16,325 nucleotides of DNA, taken from NCBI GenBank assembly GCA_031267635.1, contig JAIRYX010000336.1:1-16325 (forward strand), in the 5' to 3' direction. Below the pieces are notes generated by a model. The model did not search any database, was not told where the DNA came from, and saw only the letters and a program-made list of their open reading frames with translations. Of the stretch, positions 6,765 through 14,097 are shown piece by piece; the first letter of the stretch is position 1; every line of letters starts with the position of its first letter. The DNA comes from Planctomycetaceae bacterium. GTDB taxonomy: Bacteria > Planctomycetota > Planctomycetia > Pirellulales > Thermoguttaceae. The translations under genes were made by a program, and so were the position numbers.

Positions 6765-9700
6765 TTATTTTTTTGGCGCGGACGGAGCCATAACCGGTCT
6801 GGGAAGCGTGACGTCGTGCTGTGTTGCGTTATCAATCACTTTGGAATCGGACGGGCGTTCCAGTTCGTTCAATAAGACGTCGCTTCCGCGTTCAATCACC
6901 GTTTCCGACGAATTGAAATCGTCAAACCGCGTTTTCACATCGTTGGTATCAATCAAACCGGCAACATGCGCCGCGCACCAGTGCATTCGGGCAAATTCCA
7001 GATTTTTGATTGCGTCCATTTCTTCTTCGCTACGATAGACACGCGGAATAAAAATAAAAATCACTTCCTTGCGGGTACTGTTTTTGTAATTGTATTGGAA
7101 CAACTGACCGACTAACGGGATTCGGGAAATATACGGCACGGCGCGGCGAGTCGATTGATCTTCTTGACTGATCAAACCGCCAAGTACCGCCACTTGTCCG
7201 CTTTTCGTACTGATAACCGTGTTAATAGTTGTAGAATTGACTCTCGGAGAACGAATTACTTGTCCGCCTTGCACGAAAATCGGCGTCCCGTTCCCTTCCA
7301 CGTCCATGCTCGACTTTTGCGCCTGAATTTGTAGCGCGACCGTATCGTCTAAACTGATTCGCGGCGTTACTTGTAATCCGATTCCAACTTCTCGATTGTC
7401 CACAAGATTCGATTGGTTTCCAGTGATACTATCAACGGATGCGCTTGTAATATACGGCACTAATTGCCCGACTTGCAGCGTCGCGGTTTGATTATGCAAA
7501 ACGTTCAACATCGGACGGTTTAACACGGTCAAACGTTGACTTTCTTCCAACGCGCGAACCAAAACGCTAATTGATTCGCTCGATGCGGAAAAAACGAATC
7601 CGCCCGCACCGTTCGAACTTTGACGACCAACCGCGAAATTCGTAATCCCCTGCGAACCGACACGGCTGGTATTGCTCACCGCGCTCGATGTGTTATTTCC
7701 CAACGGCAAAGATAAATCGTTAAAATTATAACCCGGTCGCGTGGATTGCGAAATAATTGTTTGTTCTTGAGTTGATCCAACACCCGGAACGTTAGTCGTG
7801 CTTGTTAATGTTTGAAAATCGCCGGAATTAAGAACGCTGCGGTCAAATAGTAGCGAATCCTGCAAACCGAGTTCTACGCCAAATTCATTCATACTGGAAA
7901 TATCGACTTCCGCAATCACCACTTGAATCTGCACCATCGGCGGACGTTCGTCGAGTACCTGAATCATTTTCCGTAATTGTTCAAAATGGCGAGGCGTCGT
8001 GCTGACCATTAATTTGTTTGTCGAGGTCTCCGGCGTGATGATGATTTCGCTGTTGAAAAGATCATATTCGCCGACGCCGATTTGTGCTTGCTGCCGGAGC
8101 TGCCGTTCATTTTGCAAAAACGTCTGTAACGCCGTCGCAATAGCGGACGCTTCCGTATTGAGCAGCGTGTAAATCATCATACGGCGATTTTGCAGCTCCG
8201 GTTCGTCCAACGTCAGCAAAACCGCTTCAACCATCGCTAACATGTCTTCCGAACCAACCGCGATAATGCTGTTGGTTCTTGAATCCGACGCGAATCGTAC
8301 CGGCACAAGCGCGCTGTTTTCCGTGCTTCCGCCCATACTATATGACGTAACGCTGTTTGTTCCTCCCGTTTGCTGCGTCGTCGTGAAAATAGTTTGTAGC
8401 ATTGTCACAAGCGTTGTTACGTCGCTGTTGATGATGGTAAAAACTTTGACTTGCGCTTTGGCAAGCGGCGGAATGTCGAGACTGCCGACCACCGCTTCAA
8501 TAAGCGGCAGACATTCCTCTGGAGCCGTGACAATCAATTTGTTTCCGTTGGGATCGGCGACCACGCGAACGTCGGTGAAAATTCCGGCATTCAAAACCCG
8601 CTCGCCTTTTGAAGCGTCAATGGCAGTGAATTGCAATCCACTGGAGCGTTCTCCGGTTTGTTGTGTTATTCCGCCGCCAAAGCCGCCGATTGTCGAGGTT
8701 CTGCCGGTCAACGCCTGCATCACCACCGACGCCATATCTTCAGCGCGGGTGTTTCGCAACGGAATAATTTTTACTTGCGTATTGACTTCGTTTCCCGATA
8801 AATCAAGTTTCATCACCATCGCCGCAATTTCCACCAAATCACGCGGCGCGGCTTGCACAATAACGGAATTGGTTCGGTAATCACTGACAACGGTAACGGT
8901 CGAGGCAAGTCCCGGCGCGAGCGTATTGTTGATTCCGGTCGTGGGCGTGGCGGTTCGTCCCTGATAAAAAGCGTCGAGCGTCGTTTTCACGTTGGTTGAC
9001 GAGGCATGTTTCAACCGAAATATCTGAAATTGCGCTTCCGCATCTATCGGCGAGTCAAGTTTTGCAATCAGTTCCTTTGCCGCGTCAATGCTTCCCTGAT
9101 AACCGATAAGTAAAATCGTGTTCGGACGGAATAACGCCGTGATGCTGATTTCACCGCGGCTTGTGCCGTAAAGCTGCGGGTACAATTGCTGCAACACGAT
9201 AGCGACGCGGTTGCAATCGGCATGAATCATCGGCACAAGTTCAAGAACCGGTTCGTATTCTTTACTGACCAGCGTGATGTACTCGATCAACGATTTCACT
9301 AATTCGACTTCGCGCGCATTAGGACCTGTAATCACCACAACGCCGCCGTCGAGAATCGACACATTGATTGGTCCGACAATACCGGTCACATCCGGCGGAG
9401 TCAACGATACGGCAGGGTTTTCCGCGTTTCCTGTTGTTGCTTGATTCGTCGTAAATCGCAATTCCGTTCCGCTGGGATTGGATTGCCTGTTGATCGGCAG
9501 CATATTTGTCGGCGGAATCGTAACAGTTGTTCCCAGTTGCGCGTTTCCAAGTTGAGAAACTTGATTCATCACCTGCGCCACATCGCGCACTTTCGCTTCA
9601 TTGGACGGCGACACAAAAACAACAGAGGCGTTCTCTTTCGGATTGCTGTCAAACATCGTTACGACATTGGCAAACGCTTCCACACTGCTGTTTTGACCGG

Positions 9701-10535
9701 TAATCGATACAATATTTTGCGCGCGATCTACCGCCAAATCAAGGAATTGTCCCTCCAAAGTCGGAATACGGTATTGCGCAAAACCCGATGTATTGTGTGT
9801 CTGCGCTGGAATGATTTTACGGTTTTCGAGCGCGGCATGTAATTTCTGTTCAAACATTGCGGCATTGATATTTCGCAATCCCACATTAACCGACCGTTGA
9901 TTATTAAACGGACTTGAAACTTCAGGAAGCCGTGTGGGCGGTTGCTCTTGCGCATAACCGGATACCTGCCGCACTTGGGAGTTGATTGCCGTTTGCTTAC
10001 TTTGCCCGTTTGCATTGACTTGTTGTTGCCACACCGCCGAAACATTATTCCATGAATCTCCCGGTACGCGATGGTAATCGGCAAACCGTTCACCGGAACG
10101 TTGCGCAACGGAATTTCTGGGGTTTTGCTGCGTCCGCTGTTGACGGACAAACGACGCAAAACCTGAATTCAACGGATTTTTCGTCGGCAAGCCGAGAATT
10201 TGCGATTGTTGCAACAAATGCTGAATTTGTACGTGTTCCGATTCGCTTGCCCAAATTAACAGACGATTTTGCGGCAGATCGCAATCCACCGAAATTGGAC
10301 GTTGCCCAAAAACTCGCTGCAATTCGCGGCTTGCTTCAGCGGCGGAAACCCGAACAATGGAATAATCCTGAAAAACAGACTGCGTTTGCGGCGAATATTG
10401 CTGCGCCGCAACTCGCTGCATAAAAACGGGATTTTGCCTGCCCGTTTGCGCATAACAATAAAAATTAACCGCAACGGCAACATTTATTGCCATAAAAGCA
10501 ATCATGTTCTTTTTAAAACGACCGGCTCTGTTCAT
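6765..10535 (-). CDS. Type II/IV-type outer-membrane secretin (GspD/PilQ-like)
   Basis: This 1256-residue protein should form the outer-membrane ring of a type II secretion or type IV pilus-like machine. The N-terminus MNRAGRFKKNMIAFMAINVAVA is a signal peptide. A Gln/Asn-rich region follows. Then come about five NolW/N1-type repeats (near 430-495, 500-577, 585-688, 692-778 and 782-862) with the recurring pattern of helix pair plus DxRTNSIIV-like strand. The secretin domain occupies about 868-1170, with SQRLTVLNRPML, GQLVPYITSA, SGQVAVLGGLI, VPYISRIPLVGQLF (about 1133-1146) and VIFIFIPRV. The tail of about 80 residues is charged. It is longer than GspD of proteobacteria (about 650-700), as planctomycetal secretins often are. 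The frame is open to 10631, but the ATG at 10535 has the AAAAGG site and places the signal peptide at the start. No other secretion genes are beside it. Confidence 0.92.
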   Translation of the reverse strand: MNRAGRFKKNMIAFMAINVAVAVNFYCYAQTGRQNPVFMQRVAAQQYSPQTQSVFQDYSIVRVSAAEASRELQRVFGQRPISVDCDLPQNRLLIWASESEHVQIQHLLQQSQILGLPTKNPLNSGFASFVRQQRTQQNPRNSVAQRSGERFADYHRVPGDSWNNVSAVWQQQVNANGQSKQTAINSQVRQVSGYAQEQPPTRLPEVSSPFNNQRSVNVGLRNINAAMFEQKLHAALENRKIIPAQTHNTSGFAQYRIPTLEGQFLDLAVDRAQNIVSITGQNSSVEAFANVVTMFDSNPKENASVVFVSPSNEAKVRDVAQVMNQVSQLGNAQLGTTVTIPPTNMLPINRQSNPSGTELRFTTNQATTGNAENPAVSLTPPDVTGIVGPINVSILDGGVVVITGPNAREVELVKSLIEYITLVSKEYEPVLELVPMIHADCNRVAIVLQQLYPQLYGTSRGEISITALFRPNTILLIGYQGSIDAAKELIAKLDSPIDAEAQFQIFRLKHASSTNVKTTLDAFYQGRTATPTTGINNTLAPGLASTVTVVSDYRTNSVIVQAAPRDLVEIAAMVMKLDLSGNEVNTQVKIIPLRNTRAEDMASVVMQALTGRTSTIGGFGGGITQQTGERSSGLQFTAIDASKGERVLNAGIFTDVRVVADPNGNKLIVTAPEECLPLIEAVVGSLDIPPLAKAQVKVFTIINSDVTTLVTMLQTIFTTTQQTGGTNSVTSYSMGGSTENSALVPVRFASDSRTNSIIAVGSEDMLAMVEAVLLTLDEPELQNRRMMIYTLLNTEASAIATALQTFLQNERQLRQQAQIGVGEYDLFNSEIIITPETSTNKLMVSTTPRHFEQLRKMIQVLDERPPMVQIQVVIAEVDISSMNEFGVELGLQDSLLFDRSVLNSGDFQTLTSTTNVPGVGSTQEQTIISQSTRPGYNFNDLSLPLGNNTSSAVSNTSRVGSQGITNFAVGRQSSNGAGGFVFSASSESISVLVRALEESQRLTVLNRPMLNVLHNQTATLQVGQLVPYITSASVDSITGNQSNLVDNREVGIGLQVTPRISLDDTVALQIQAQKSSMDVEGNGTPIFVQGGQVIRSPRVNSTTINTVISTKSGQVAVLGGLISQEDQSTRRAVPYISRIPLVGQLFQYNYKNSTRKEVIFIFIPRVYRSEEEMDAIKNLEFARMHWCAAHVAGLIDTNDVKTRFDDFNSSETVIERGSDVLLNELERPSDSKVIDNATQHDVTLPRPVMAPSAPKK

Positions 10536-10542
10536 GATTTTA

Positions 10543-10548
10543 CCTTTT
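10543..10548 (-). promoter_or_regulatory. Ribosome binding site deciding the secretin start
   Basis: AAAAGG on the minus strand lies 7 nt before the ATG at 10535. It favours this start over the upstream ATG at 10631, which would add 32 residues before the signal peptide. Confidence 0.7.
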
Positions 10549-10631
10549 AGAACCTGTTGGCAGCAAAGCTGCAAATTTATCTCTTGATGTCTTACATGTC
10601 TTTTTAATTTTTGTAACACGATCATTAACAA

Positions 10632-10877
10632 AAGAGGTGACGCTCAAGTTTCGTGTTTACTGATTTTTCTCCCGCAAAAAAGACATATCCGGCTTTCCCA
10701 TTTTTCGGCGAAAGATTGAGGAAAACATTAGACAATATTAAGGATTATAGGTCTTTTTTGTCTTATAGGATTTGCAACCGAGATAATGGATGTAATGCTT
10801 TTGCAAAAAGTGATGATATTTCGACTAATTACGTTGAATGGATTCGCCTGATTCTTTCGTTTGTGGGGGACAAGATT
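10632..10877. other. Upstream region of the secretin gene
   Basis: No gene is supported. A 103-codon plus-strand ORF (10653-10964) runs into repeat DNA and has no family resemblance. The secretin promoter must lie in this region or just inside it, but I could not assign boxes. Confidence 0.4.
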
Positions 10878-11417
10878 GGAAAACGCAATAGAAAACGATG
10901 GCGTCCGTTGCTCAAGCCAAATAAATCAGCGCCGGGCAACTGCATCGTTACCCAAACGGCTTGACCATTGCCGTCCTTATTTATCAACTTTTCCCTTAGT
11001 AGCCCGAATTGCACCACCAATATGCGCCCTTAATTCCCTTATTTTTTACCACCACGGCAACGAAGGCGCACAAAGGTTGTTCGTTATAAATCCTTTGTGC
11101 GACTTTTTCGCCTTTGCGGTAAAAAAATAAGGGCATAAGGGCGAGCCCGAATTGCACCACCAATATGCGTCCTTATTCCCTTATTTTGTACCACCAAGGC
11201 AACGAAGGCGCACAAAGGTTGTTCGTTATAAATCCTTTGTGCGACTTTGTCGCCTTTGCGGTAAAAAAATAAGGGCATAAGGGCGAGTTTGGCGGCTTTA
11301 TTGGCTACTAAGGGAAACTTGATAAATAAGGGCTACAATAATAAAGCATTTCGGGTATGGATAATTATGCAGCTGCACGGTAACGGATTGATGCGGTTTG
11401 AACGACTGAATAGTTAC
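10878..11417. mobile_element. Diverged palindromic element with type A core
   Basis: The left part (10878-10980) matches 3573-3670 of the nested element. The interior is a type A long hairpin like those at 2674 and 13610, including CGCACAAAGG/CCTTTGTGCG. The right end is a short hairpin ending CGACTGAATAGTTAC (11417). The terminal ACTCATGTTACGC repeats are absent, and I found no target duplication. It appears to be a relic or a different arrangement of the same modules. Confidence 0.65.
11001..11286. repeat. Tandem duplication of the hairpin core (period 143 bp)
   Basis: AGCCCGAATTGCACCACCAA begins at 11001 and again at 11144, and the two units match along their length with few differences (for example TTTTTTACC against TTTTGTACC). 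Each unit is itself a nested inverted repeat, so the region contains two consecutive stems. Confidence 0.85.
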
Positions 11418-11769
11418 AGTATTTTATAAATCAGTCCCTCCCCAAAATGTGAAATAAGCAGTTTTTTTTAATGAAAACCGAATTTTCAAATAGGAGAAAT
11501 ATATCACCATTGATATATGATAGCTTTCCAGTAAATATCACGGCTTTCTATCAAATATCACGGTGTAAAAGAATTTTTTGTTTGCGGTTTTGATTTTTTA
11601 GAAAAATAAAAAAGAGAAAACAAAAAGATTTGAACATTGCGAACTATTAGCATAATGCAATTTTCGGCAACAGTATTTCTATTCCACAAAACAGCACGAA
11701 AACAAGAGAAAATCTTATAATTTGCGATCTATTCCATTCAGAAGCAAAATCAACGCTTGAAGTTATCCA
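11418..11769. other. AT-rich region upstream of the pseudopilin promoter
   Basis: No gene is seen. The first part (to about 11500) resembles the right end of the nested element: CCAAAATGTGAAA and GAAAACCGAATTTTCAA. Two copies of AAATATCACGG occur near 11535 and 11557. AACATTGCGAACTATTA (11633-11649) repeats almost exactly at 11777-11793. Confidence 0.45.
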
Positions 11770-11787
11770 TTCGCAAAACATTGCGAA
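11770..11787. promoter_or_regulatory. Dyad TTCGCAA-N4-TTGCGAA, candidate activator site
   Basis: A perfect 7-bp inverted repeat with a 4-nt spacer is centred about 98 bp upstream of the predicted sigma-54 transcription start. That is where enhancer-binding proteins typically sit. A half-site TTGCGAA lies further upstream at 11638-11644. Function is inferred from position and symmetry. Confidence 0.5.
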
Positions 11788-11850
11788 ATATTAATTTTCT
11801 TTTATAAAATTTTCGTTGATTATTCTTTTGAAGCTTGTTTAATTTTTATC

Positions 11851-11866
11851 TGGCACAGCAATTGCA
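11851..11866 (+). promoter_or_regulatory. Sigma-54 (RpoN) promoter of the pseudopilin gene
   Basis: TGGCACAGCAATTGCA matches the -24/-12 consensus TGGCAC-N5-TTGCA, with exactly 10 nt between the invariant GG (11852-11853) and GC (11864-11865). Transcription would start near 11877, leaving a leader of about 71 nt before the ATG at 11948. Confidence 0.75.
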
Positions 11867-11947
11867 TTTATTTAGTTTCTCAATAGAACTGCTATAAAAA
11901 CCGTCACGGCACAATACAATAACGATTTTTTATTTGAAAGGATTAAG

Positions 11948-13000
11948 ATGAAATATGCGCATGCTCGCTCAATGCGAAAACTATTAGTTCGCATCGCGGC
12001 GTTTACTCTGGTGGAACTTCTCGTTGTTATCGCCATCATAGGAATTTTGATTTCGCTTCTCTTACCAGCCGTTCAAGCGGCGCGTGAAGCGGCACGAAGA
12101 ATGCAGTGTACAAACAACCTCAAACAAATCGGGATTGCGCTGCACAACTTTCACGACGCCCAAAGGTACATCCCGCCCAATTTGGAGGCGGTTGATCCCG
12201 AAGGTACGCCCGTGTCGAACAATAGCCGTAGCGGCTGGGCGTCGCTTGCGCTGATACTGCCGTATATTGAGCAGTCGGCGCTTTACGATACAATCGGCGT
12301 TGTGAAATATCATAGACCGTGGGATTCGTATGACGCCGATACGGTAGCCGGTCTTACCACGCCGAACAGAGGAGTGCAAAAGACCATTAGCTCTTACGTA
12401 TGTCCGTCGGATCAAGACAGGCAACCGTTGGACGATGAATTAGGAAGGGCGAATTATTCCGCCATTCGAGGCATATTTTCATACAACGGAGTCGGAACAA
12501 CATTACCGCAACCTTATAATTTTACGACTAATACCGGCGTGTTTTTAGCGAGTTTTCACGACGGCGGATGGAAAGGATTCGGCAACGGAAATCGAAAAAT
12601 AACGCTTGCCAGTATTACAGACGGAACAAGTAATGTGTTTGCTTTCGGCGAAAGAGCTACGGAAGGAACGTCCGCAGCTATCTATTGGGCGGGACCGCCA
12701 GGACCGGGACCATTGGGAATGATTTCTTCGGCTGTCGGTTATAAAATTAATGACCGAACGGCACGAGAATCAATTACCTCCAAACATGCGGGAAATGGAG
12801 CGAACTTTTTGTTGTGCGACGCTTCCGTGCATTGGGTGAGTGAAAGTATTTCGTTTAACAACGGCATCCTTGCCGTTACAGGTTCATACGATCCGTCCAC
12901 CGCGTCGGCGTTAGATGATTTCTATAAAGAAGCGTCAAATCTCGGAGTTTATCAATTGCTCGGTTCGAGAGACGATGGTCAAGCTGTTTCGTTGCCGTAA
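11948..13000 (+). CDS. DUF1559 pseudopilin-like protein
   Basis: This 350-residue protein belongs to the large planctomycetal DUF1559 family (SBP_bac_10-type). The start has the AAAGGA site five bases upstream. The N-terminus has a positively charged leader of 18 residues, then FTLVELLVVIAIIGILISLL, the prepilin methylation/transmembrane segment with E at +5 (E23). Next come PAVQAAREAARRMQC and NNLKQIGIALHNFHD, hallmarks of the family. Near the C-terminus is NFLLCDASVHWV, a variant of the usual FLLCDGSVHF. The residue before the cleavage point is Ala (A18), not the usual Gly. The protein is likely membrane-anchored or assembled in a pilus-like fibre; the exact role of DUF1559 proteins is unsettled. 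It is transcribed from the sigma-54 promoter upstream, probably together with the lipoprotein behind it. Confidence 0.93.
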   Translation: MKYAHARSMRKLLVRIAAFTLVELLVVIAIIGILISLLLPAVQAAREAARRMQCTNNLKQIGIALHNFHDAQRYIPPNLEAVDPEGTPVSNNSRSGWASLALILPYIEQSALYDTIGVVKYHRPWDSYDADTVAGLTTPNRGVQKTISSYVCPSDQDRQPLDDELGRANYSAIRGIFSYNGVGTTLPQPYNFTTNTGVFLASFHDGGWKGFGNGNRKITLASITDGTSNVFAFGERATEGTSAAIYWAGPPGPGPLGMISSAVGYKINDRTARESITSKHAGNGANFLLCDASVHWVSESISFNNGILAVTGSYDPSTASALDDFYKEASNLGVYQLLGSRDDGQAVSLP

Positions 13001-13062
13001 AACAAATAGAATTAGAATTGCTTGCTTTTTACTGAAAACGACTATTGAAATCAACTTCCTAA

Positions 13063-13083
13063 AGCGGGAAGCCGTTTCCCGCT
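13063..13083 (+). terminator. Hairpin between pseudopilin and lipoprotein genes
   Basis: Arms AGCGGGAA and TTCCCGCT are separated by GCCGT. No long U-tract follows, so it may be a weak terminator, an attenuator or an mRNA-stabilising stem that lowers expression of the next gene relative to the pseudopilin. Confidence 0.5.
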
Positions 13084-13117
13084 TATGCTATTCATTTTCC
13101 AAATTTTATGAAATTCA

Positions 13118-13561
13118 ATGTTGGTACAGAGAATCTCCAGTATTTCCATCGTTGCAGTTTTGCTTAGTATATCATTTATACCGATTTTCACTGGCTGCGG
13201 CAATTCCGACAAGTTCGGTTATGTCAGCGGCAAAGTTTTAATTGACGGACAACCCGCGCCGGAAGGGCTTATTGTCCAGTTCCAACCGTTGGACAGGAAC
13301 GGATCGCCTTCTTCATCTTTCACCGATAAAGGCGGCGAATATGAATTATGGTTTTCTCGAACTGTCAAAGGCGTTCAGCTCGGTTCGTCAACGGTTACTG
13401 TCATACAACAAACCAGCGATACGAATTTGAAACCTACGCCGGAATACCTGCTTGCGTTTAATGAAAAGAGAGAAACGTTTGACGTGAAAAAAGGTCGCCA
13501 AACCTACGACGTCAACATTGACAGCTCTTTAAAATTAGACAAAAAGCGAAAGAAGCGGTAA
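13118..13561 (+). CDS. Carboxypeptidase-regulatory-like lipoprotein
   Basis: This 147-residue protein has a lipoprotein signal (hydrophobic IVAVLLSISFIPIF then TGCGN, lipobox with Cys at about 27). It is followed by one transthyretin-like/carboxypeptidase regulatory-type beta domain: YVSGKVLIDGQPAPEGLIVQFQP, FTDKGGEYELWF, and a strand GVQLGSSTVTV. The C-terminus is very basic (KKRKKR). Small lipoproteins of this kind commonly follow DUF1559 genes in Planctomycetota, which supports a shared envelope function. It lies 117 bp after the pseudopilin stop, with a hairpin between. The ATG at 13118 lacks an obvious Shine-Dalgarno. I kept it because it gives a complete signal peptide. Confidence 0.85.
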   Translation: MLVQRISSISIVAVLLSISFIPIFTGCGNSDKFGYVSGKVLIDGQPAPEGLIVQFQPLDRNGSPSSSFTDKGGEYELWFSRTVKGVQLGSSTVTVIQQTSDTNLKPTPEYLLAFNEKRETFDVKKGRQTYDVNIDSSLKLDKKRKKR

Positions 13562-13609
13562 CAATGGTTTAATCTTGATTTTGCAAAACGGTTTTGCAGA
13601 ATATAAATA

Positions 13610-14064
13610 ACTCATGTTACGCATGAGCGATTAACATTCAGGAAACGTAACGATTCAGTTCAGTCGCTCAACCCAAATAAATCCGTACAGGACAACGGAA
13701 TAGTTACCGTCAATTTTACCGGAGCATATTATCATTACGCCCCTATTTATCAACTTTTTCCTTTTTTCCCTTTAGTAGCCCGAATCGCGCCAATACTCGC
13801 CCTTATGCCCTTATTTTTTACCACCAAGGCAACGAAGGCGCACAAAGGTTGTTCGTTATAAATCCTTTGTGCGACTTTTTCGCCTTTGCGGTAAAAAAAT
13901 AAGGGCATAAGGGCGAGTATTGGCGCGATTCGGGCTACTAAGGGAAACTTGATAAATAAGGGCGGCAATAGTAAAATCTTTCGGATAACTATTCAGACGC
14001 CCGGTAACGGATTTATTGGATTGAAGCGGCTGAATAGGTACGATAGCTCATGCGTAACATGAGT
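13610..14064. mobile_element. Non-autonomous palindromic element, copy 2 (455 bp, TSD AAATA)
   Basis: This is the best-preserved copy. Both ends carry ACTCATGTTACGCATGAGC as a perfect inverted repeat, itself a small palindrome (CTCATG-TTACG-CATGAG). AAATA flanks it at 13605-13609 and 14065-14069. Short GTAAC...GTTAC hairpins lie near each end (13647-13707, 13985-14041) and a complete long hairpin forms the centre. The right end is 33 bp before the sulfatase start codon, so the element has become part of that gene's upstream region. There is no transposase gene. Confidence 0.88.
13773..13940. repeat. Long nested hairpin, core type A (47-bp perfect arms)
   Basis: Positions 13773-13819 are the exact reverse complement of 13894-13940. 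Further pairing continues inward to CGCACAAAGG (13839-13848) against CCTTTGTGCG (13864-13873) around a 15-nt loop. In DNA it could form a cruciform and in RNA a very long stem. Confidence 0.88.
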
Positions 14065-14097
14065 AAATAAATATAACAATCATAAGGAACATGACTC

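Noticed and set aside
8242..8880. 212-codon plus-strand ORF inside the secretin
   Set aside because: It lies antisense to a clearly conserved secretin region and has a low-complexity composition expected of a shadow frame.
10560..10572. Hairpin GCAGC-AAA-GCTGC in the secretin leader
   Set aside because: The stem is only 5 bp with a 3-nt loop and could easily arise by chance; no riboswitch-like structure surrounds it.
10536..10631. 32-residue N-terminal extension of the secretin
   Set aside because: It would precede the signal peptide, and the ATG at 10535 has the better ribosome binding site.
10653..10964. 103-codon plus-strand ORF
   Set aside because: It has no recognisable family, lies upstream of a divergent gene, and its last third is repeat DNA shared with 3573-3670.
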